DNA from: Anaerolineae bacterium
Lineage (GTDB): Bacteria; Chloroflexota; Anaerolineae; Anaerolineales; UBA11858
DNA length: 39,029 nucleotides
Direction: 5' to 3'
Assembly (NCBI GenBank): GCA_011176615.1
Contig: DUEG01000125.1
Span: 1-39,029 of the forward strand
Shown here piece by piece: positions 35,401 through 39,029 of this stretch. Numbering within the stretch: the stretch's first letter is position 1; each line of letters opens with the position of its first letter. The notes below the pieces were generated by a model, which was not told where the DNA came from, did not search any database, and saw nothing but the letters and a program-made list of their open reading frames with translations. The position numbers were made by a program, and so were the translations under genes.

Positions 35401-36924
35401 ATGACAATCATAAGTGAGCAAAAGAGTTTCTTTAGCCAGAGAAAATGGGCGACTTGGTTTGTCCCGCTTTTCATTATTGGTTTAGGATTATTATTGCGTT
35501 TTGTTGATCTAACTGATCCGCCCTTGGATTTCAATCCCACAAGACAATTACGAGCAGCGATCATTGCAAGGGGTATTTATTACTCACATTTAGAAGATTT
35601 TCCTTTAGAAAATAAGCCGAATGCAATTAGATTCGCTGATCAGATGAGTGTTTACGAGCCGACTATTTTTGAGCACTTGGTCGCTTGGACATATTTGCTT
35701 GTTGGGGATGAGAAGTTATGGATTGCACGTATTATCGCTATTTTATTCTGGTGTATTGGAAGCATAGGTTTGTTTGGACTAGCAAATGAGATCTTCGGAG
35801 TAGATGGCGCGATTGTTGCTCTTGGATTTTATCAGTTTCTTCCTTTTGGGGTTTTTGCAAGTCGATCATTCCAACCCGATCCTCTCATGGTCGTTGGAAT
35901 TATTTTTACCACTTGGGCGCTTTATCGCTGGAGTCTTACAAGGGCATGGATATATGCTGTATGGACGGGTTTGATTGGCGGATTCACTATACTCATAAAG
36001 GCGGGAGGAGTATTTTTCATCGGGGCGATGGTGATCGCTGTTATCTTGACAGGGAGAGGACTTAGAAAAAACATTGCTGACAAGAAATTCTGGTTAATAG
36101 CAGGGTTGATAATCGTTCAACCGGCAATTTATTATTTAATGACGATTGGGAAGAAATCCGCAAGTCTGTTCACAAATTGGACTTTGGTTTTAGCACATCT
36201 ATGGCTTTCGCCCTCGTTTTATATGCGTTGGCTGATCCGTCTTGATAGTTTGATTGGATTATTTGTCTTTTTCTTGGGATTGATTGGCGTGATATTGATT
36301 AAGGGGAAAGCAAAACCTTTACTTATAGGTTATTGGTTCGGTTACGGACTATTTGGGTTAGCCTTTCCACACCAAATTACGACTCATGATTATTATCACT
36401 TAGCGCTTATTCCACTTCTGGCATTGTCTCTTGCTTCAATTGGGAAAATACTATTTTCCAAAGCGGTTTCTTTGGAAAAAATATGGCAAGTGGTTCTTGT
36501 TGGTGTGCTGATTATTGGAATTACTTATCCGATATGGATGGCGAGATCAATTCTTGTAGGACAAGATTATCGCGCTGAACCAGTTTTCTGGAAACAAGTT
36601 GGGGAAGCTATACCTGCAGATGGTAAGGCAATCGCGCTTTCCCAAGATTATGGACACCGTCTGATGTATTATGGTTGGCGAAAAGTTAGTTGCTTTCCGA
36701 ATAGCGCTCAACAGAATCTTTCGGAATTACGCGGAAACACGGGGAAGGATTTCTATGAAATGTTTCAAGAAAAAACAAAGGGTTATGATTATTTCGTTGT
36801 CACTTCATTAAATCAATTGAACAAGCAGCCTTTGTTGAAAAGTATTCTTCAGGAAAATTATCCGGCATTAAAACAAGGGGACGGTTTCGTTATTTATGAT
36901 CTAAGGCATCCGGAGAAAGATTGA
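35401..36924 (+). CDS. ArnT/PMT-type integral membrane glycosyltransferase (GT-C)
   Basis: 507 residues with about 10-11 hydrophobic segments. The first begins near residue 18 (WFVPLFIIGLGLLLRFVDL) and is followed by the loop DLTDPPLDFNPTRQ, which contains the early acidic residues typical of GT-C enzymes (GT39/GT83). The membrane part ends near residue 385. A C-terminal domain of ~120 residues lies outside the membrane (EPVFWKQVGEAIP). GT-C proteins use polyprenyl-phosphate sugars on the outer face of the membrane, so this one probably modifies a flipped glycan or an exported protein. The PPLDFxPTRQ loop is a form I associate with Anaerolineae proteins (recall, not tested). The donor is unknown. 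Confidence 0.82.
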   Translation: MTIISEQKSFFSQRKWATWFVPLFIIGLGLLLRFVDLTDPPLDFNPTRQLRAAIIARGIYYSHLEDFPLENKPNAIRFADQMSVYEPTIFEHLVAWTYLLVGDEKLWIARIIAILFWCIGSIGLFGLANEIFGVDGAIVALGFYQFLPFGVFASRSFQPDPLMVVGIIFTTWALYRWSLTRAWIYAVWTGLIGGFTILIKAGGVFFIGAMVIAVILTGRGLRKNIADKKFWLIAGLIIVQPAIYYLMTIGKKSASLFTNWTLVLAHLWLSPSFYMRWLIRLDSLIGLFVFFLGLIGVILIKGKAKPLLIGYWFGYGLFGLAFPHQITTHDYYHLALIPLLALSLASIGKILFSKAVSLEKIWQVVLVGVLIIGITYPIWMARSILVGQDYRAEPVFWKQVGEAIPADGKAIALSQDYGHRLMYYGWRKVSCFPNSAQQNLSELRGNTGKDFYEMFQEKTKGYDYFVVTSLNQLNKQPLLKSILQENYPALKQGDGFVIYDLRHPEKD

Positions 36925-36940
36925 GATAGAGAATTAATTA

Positions 36941-37948
36941 ATGAAAAAGCATACCCCTCTTGTTTCAATCGTGACCCCTTCATATAACCAAGCGCAATAC
37001 TTGGAATCTACAATATTCTCTGTGTTGAACCAGGATTATTCGAATATCGAATACATAATTATTGATGGAGGCTCAACGGACGGGAGCAGGCAGATTATAA
37101 ATAAATATGCTTCTCGATTGGCTTACTGGGTTTCAGAAGATGATCGCGGACAGGCTGATGCAATCAATAAAGGGATGGCTCGCGCAAAAGGTGAAATTCT
37201 CGCATGGTTGAATTCCGATGATATTTACTTGCCAGATGCTGTTGGGCAAGCGGTCGATGTTTTTAATAGATATCCAGAAGCGGGGTTGATCTATGGAAAT
37301 GCGATTACTATTGATCAGGGCGGAAAATTATTAAATCCATTGATCTTCGGGGATTGGGGGATCAAGGAACTTTTGCAATTTAGGATTATTTGTCAACCAG
37401 CGGTCTTTTTTCGTCGAAGTGTATGGGAGAAAGTAGGTTCTCTTGATTTGAATTATCAATATATGCTTGATCATCACCTTTGGCTTCGCATGAGTAGCAT
37501 CACATCGATGGTTCATGTATCAAAATATTGGGCGGCAGCGAGGCACCATCCAGCGGCGAAAAATGTGGCTCATGCGGAGGCTTTTGCGGAAGAAATCAAG
37601 GAATTGCTTTCATGGATAACGGAAACCCCTGGTTTTAAAGAACAATATTTACTTGATAGGCGACGAATCGAGGGAGGAGGAAACCGTTTGATTGCCCGCT
37701 ACTACCTTGATGGTGAACTGCCTGGAAAGGCTTTGCGTTATTATTTTAAGGCGCTATATTATTGGCCTGCTTACGCTCTTAAACATTGGTATAAGATGCT
37801 TTTTGCCTTTAGTAGTCTATTCGGTGGCGCGAAACTTGGAAAGTATTATTATAGAAACATAAAACGAAATTATCTCCAAAATTTTGATCTAGATTTAGAT
37901 GGCTGGTATGGTATCCAAGGGAATAGTTCGCTACGCACAAAGGATTGA
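36941..37948 (+). CDS. Glycosyltransferase family 2 (WcaA type)
   Basis: 335 residues: VSIVTPSYNQAQYL (8-21), IIIDGGSTDGS, SEDDRGQADAINKGM and the metal-binding SDD in AWLNSDDIYLPDA. This is a standard GT2 GT-A domain with a C-terminal region containing aromatic and basic helices (YYWPAYALKHWYKMLF) that may attach it to the membrane. The N-terminal 45 residues are nearly the same as those of the partial gene at 38889, so the two are close paralogs on either side of a sulfotransferase. The donor is unknown. Confidence 0.87.
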   Translation: MKKHTPLVSIVTPSYNQAQYLESTIFSVLNQDYSNIEYIIIDGGSTDGSRQIINKYASRLAYWVSEDDRGQADAINKGMARAKGEILAWLNSDDIYLPDAVGQAVDVFNRYPEAGLIYGNAITIDQGGKLLNPLIFGDWGIKELLQFRIICQPAVFFRRSVWEKVGSLDLNYQYMLDHHLWLRMSSITSMVHVSKYWAAARHHPAAKNVAHAEAFAEEIKELLSWITETPGFKEQYLLDRRRIEGGGNRLIARYYLDGELPGKALRYYFKALYYWPAYALKHWYKMLFAFSSLFGGAKLGKYYYRNIKRNYLQNFDLDLDGWYGIQGNSSLRTKD

Positions 37949-38892
37949 TGAGAGTTATAAAACAACGAAATAATCCAATATTAATAACTGGTATCCATCG
38001 TTCAGGGACGACTTGGATAGGGAAAATGATTGCTGAAAGCCCTGATGTGGCATATGTAAGTGAACCACTAAATCGATGGCATCGGTCTGGAGTTTTCCGA
38101 GCAAATGTGAAATATTGGTATACATATATTCATGATGAGAATGAAGATGATTTTTTACCTGCATATAAAGAAATCATGATGTATAAATATCATTTGTGGG
38201 CTGAGATTAAATCAATCCGAAGCCGTAAAGACTTTTTCCGAATGTGGAGAGATTATTACAGAATGTGGCATGGAAGGATTCGGCACGCTCGGATACTTTT
38301 TAAAGACCCGTTTGCGATATTTTCGCTTCCATGGTTCGCTCAACGATTGGGATGTAAAATCGTTATCATGATTCGGCACCCCGCAGGTTTTGTGAGCAGT
38401 TTGAATCGATTGGGGTGGGGGTTTGATTTAAATGACCTTCTTGTCCAATCGTCATTGATGAAGAATATTCTTAATCCATTTAAGGGAGAAATTAACTTCG
38501 TATTGAATAGCAAAAGTGACATTATTACTCAAGCAAGTTTGCTTTGGAAAATAGTTTATAGTGTTGTGCTTGATTATCGCAAGAATTTTCCTGAATTCTA
38601 TTATCTTCGGCATGAGGATATTTCACGTCAACCACTAGATGAGTTTAGGAAATTGTTCTCATATTTGGATGTTGATTATAGCCAACAAATACACAGTAAT
38701 ATTATTAAATCTAGTGCGTCTCGAAATCCAAAAGAACTATCTGTCAATCGTGTTCATGCTGTTCGGCTAGACAGCAAGTCGAATTTAGAAAATTGGAAGC
38801 AAAGACTTTCTCGGGAGGAAATACTCCGCATCTATGAAATAACACATAATGTTGCAGATCACTATTACAAAGATGAGGACTGGTGGTCATGA
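37948..38892 (+). CDS. PAPS-dependent sulfotransferase (copy 4)
   Basis: 314 residues. [16 protein letters not shown] is the 5'-phosphosulfate loop and [21 protein letters not shown] the 3'-phosphate site (Arg and Ser present). [13 protein letters not shown] follows. It belongs to a different branch from copies 1-3: it lacks their C-terminal GYExxxDW and has a long aromatic insert (about 55-105, with [13 protein letters not shown]). The start overlaps the previous stop by one base (TGATG), with AAAGGA just upstream. It ends in an ATGA overlap with another GT2, so it is translated with its neighbours. The acceptor is probably a glycan hydroxyl. Confidence 0.85.
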   Translation: MRVIKQRNNPILITGIHRSGTTWIGKMIAESPDVAYVSEPLNRWHRSGVFRANVKYWYTYIHDENEDDFLPAYKEIMMYKYHLWAEIKSIRSRKDFFRMWRDYYRMWHGRIRHARILFKDPFAIFSLPWFAQRLGCKIVIMIRHPAGFVSSLNRLGWGFDLNDLLVQSSLMKNILNPFKGEINFVLNSKSDIITQASLLWKIVYSVVLDYRKNFPEFYYLRHEDISRQPLDEFRKLFSYLDVDYSQQIHSNIIKSSASRNPKELSVNRVHAVRLDSKSNLENWKQRLSREEILRIYEITHNVADHYYKDEDWWS

Positions 38893-39029
38893 GTAATCAA
38901 CCTTTGGTATCGATTGTTACGCCATCCTTTAACCAAGCGATGTTTCTTGAAGAAACGATTAGATCTGTATTGAGTCAAAGTTATTCTAATATCGAGTACA
39001 TCATTGTGGATGGTGGTTCTACTGATGGC
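38889..39029 (+). CDS. Glycosyltransferase family 2, N-terminal part (3' truncated by window edge)
   Basis: Starts at ATG 38889 in an ATGA overlap with the sulfotransferase and stays open to the end of the window (47 codons). [17 protein letters not shown] and [11 protein letters not shown] are the GT2 nucleotide-binding motifs. It differs from the start of the gene at 36941 at only a few positions. The catalytic DxD and the acceptor domain lie beyond the window. Confidence 0.82.
   Translation, partial: MSNQPLVSIVTPSFNQAMFLEETIRSVLSQSYSNIEYIIVDGGSTDG

Overview
The window is one continuous block of surface-glycan genes. Thirty-six complete genes and two partial ones, cut by the window edges, all read on the + strand. 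Most neighbours overlap by a few bases or sit less than 50 bases apart. The only long non-coding stretch is about 230 bases (21280-21507). I see no rRNA, tRNA, CRISPR array, transposase or phage gene. The moderate-to-low GC content, the gene style and the membrane glycosyltransferase at 35401 suggest an environmental bacterium, most likely Chloroflexota (Anaerolineae-like). This is an impression from protein style, not a proof.

Layout. (A) 1-9577: a methyltransferase tail, a PseB-type UDP-GlcNAc 4,6-dehydratase, an RmlD-like reductase, a first NeuB-type nonulosonate synthase, a GT4 glycosyltransferase, an AAC(3)-fold acetyltransferase, a DUF4910 zinc aminopeptidase-like protein, an SpsF-type cytidylyltransferase, a GT-A-like protein and a zinc-ribbon methyltransferase. 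(B) 9568-15005: GT2, a GT-B-like transferase, sulfotransferase 1, a Gfo/Idh/MocA oxidoreductase and a second zinc-ribbon methyltransferase. (C) 15072-21279: a CBS-nucleotide-sugar dehydrogenase fusion, mannose-1-phosphate guanylyltransferase, a HAD phosphatase, a second NeuB without a complete SAF domain, NeuA and a D-2-hydroxyacid dehydrogenase. (D) 21280-24094: a promoter region, a TauE/SafE permease and a fused ATP sulfurylase/APS kinase. (E) 24087-27662: an SDR, a second NeuA and a third NeuB fused to a TIM-barrel sugar isomerase domain. (F) 27700-39029: a capsule-type GT-B protein, two tandem sulfotransferases, GT2, a third NeuA-like enzyme followed by a 2-hydroxyacid dehydrogenase and an SDR, a DUF115 protein, an ArnT/PMT-type membrane transferase, GT2, a fourth sulfotransferase and the start of another GT2.

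How the genes may work together (inference). The locus can activate several nonulosonic (sialic-acid-like) sugars in parallel: three NeuB-type synthases and four CMP-sugar-synthetase-like enzymes. It can also make PAPS from sulfate and transfer sulfate with four sulfotransferases. Glycosyltransferases, methyltransferases and acyl-modifying enzymes would assemble and decorate the product. The likely output is a sulfated, nonulosonate-containing exopolysaccharide or glycoprotein glycan. No Wzx/Wzy or ABC exporter, no PseC/PseG/PseH and no NeuC-type 2-epimerase is visible here. They must lie outside the window or be replaced by the unusual enzymes present. The most promising leads for new biochemistry are the NeuB-TIM fusion, the SAF-less NeuB next to a HAD phosphatase, and the two NeuA/2-hydroxyacid-dehydrogenase pairs.
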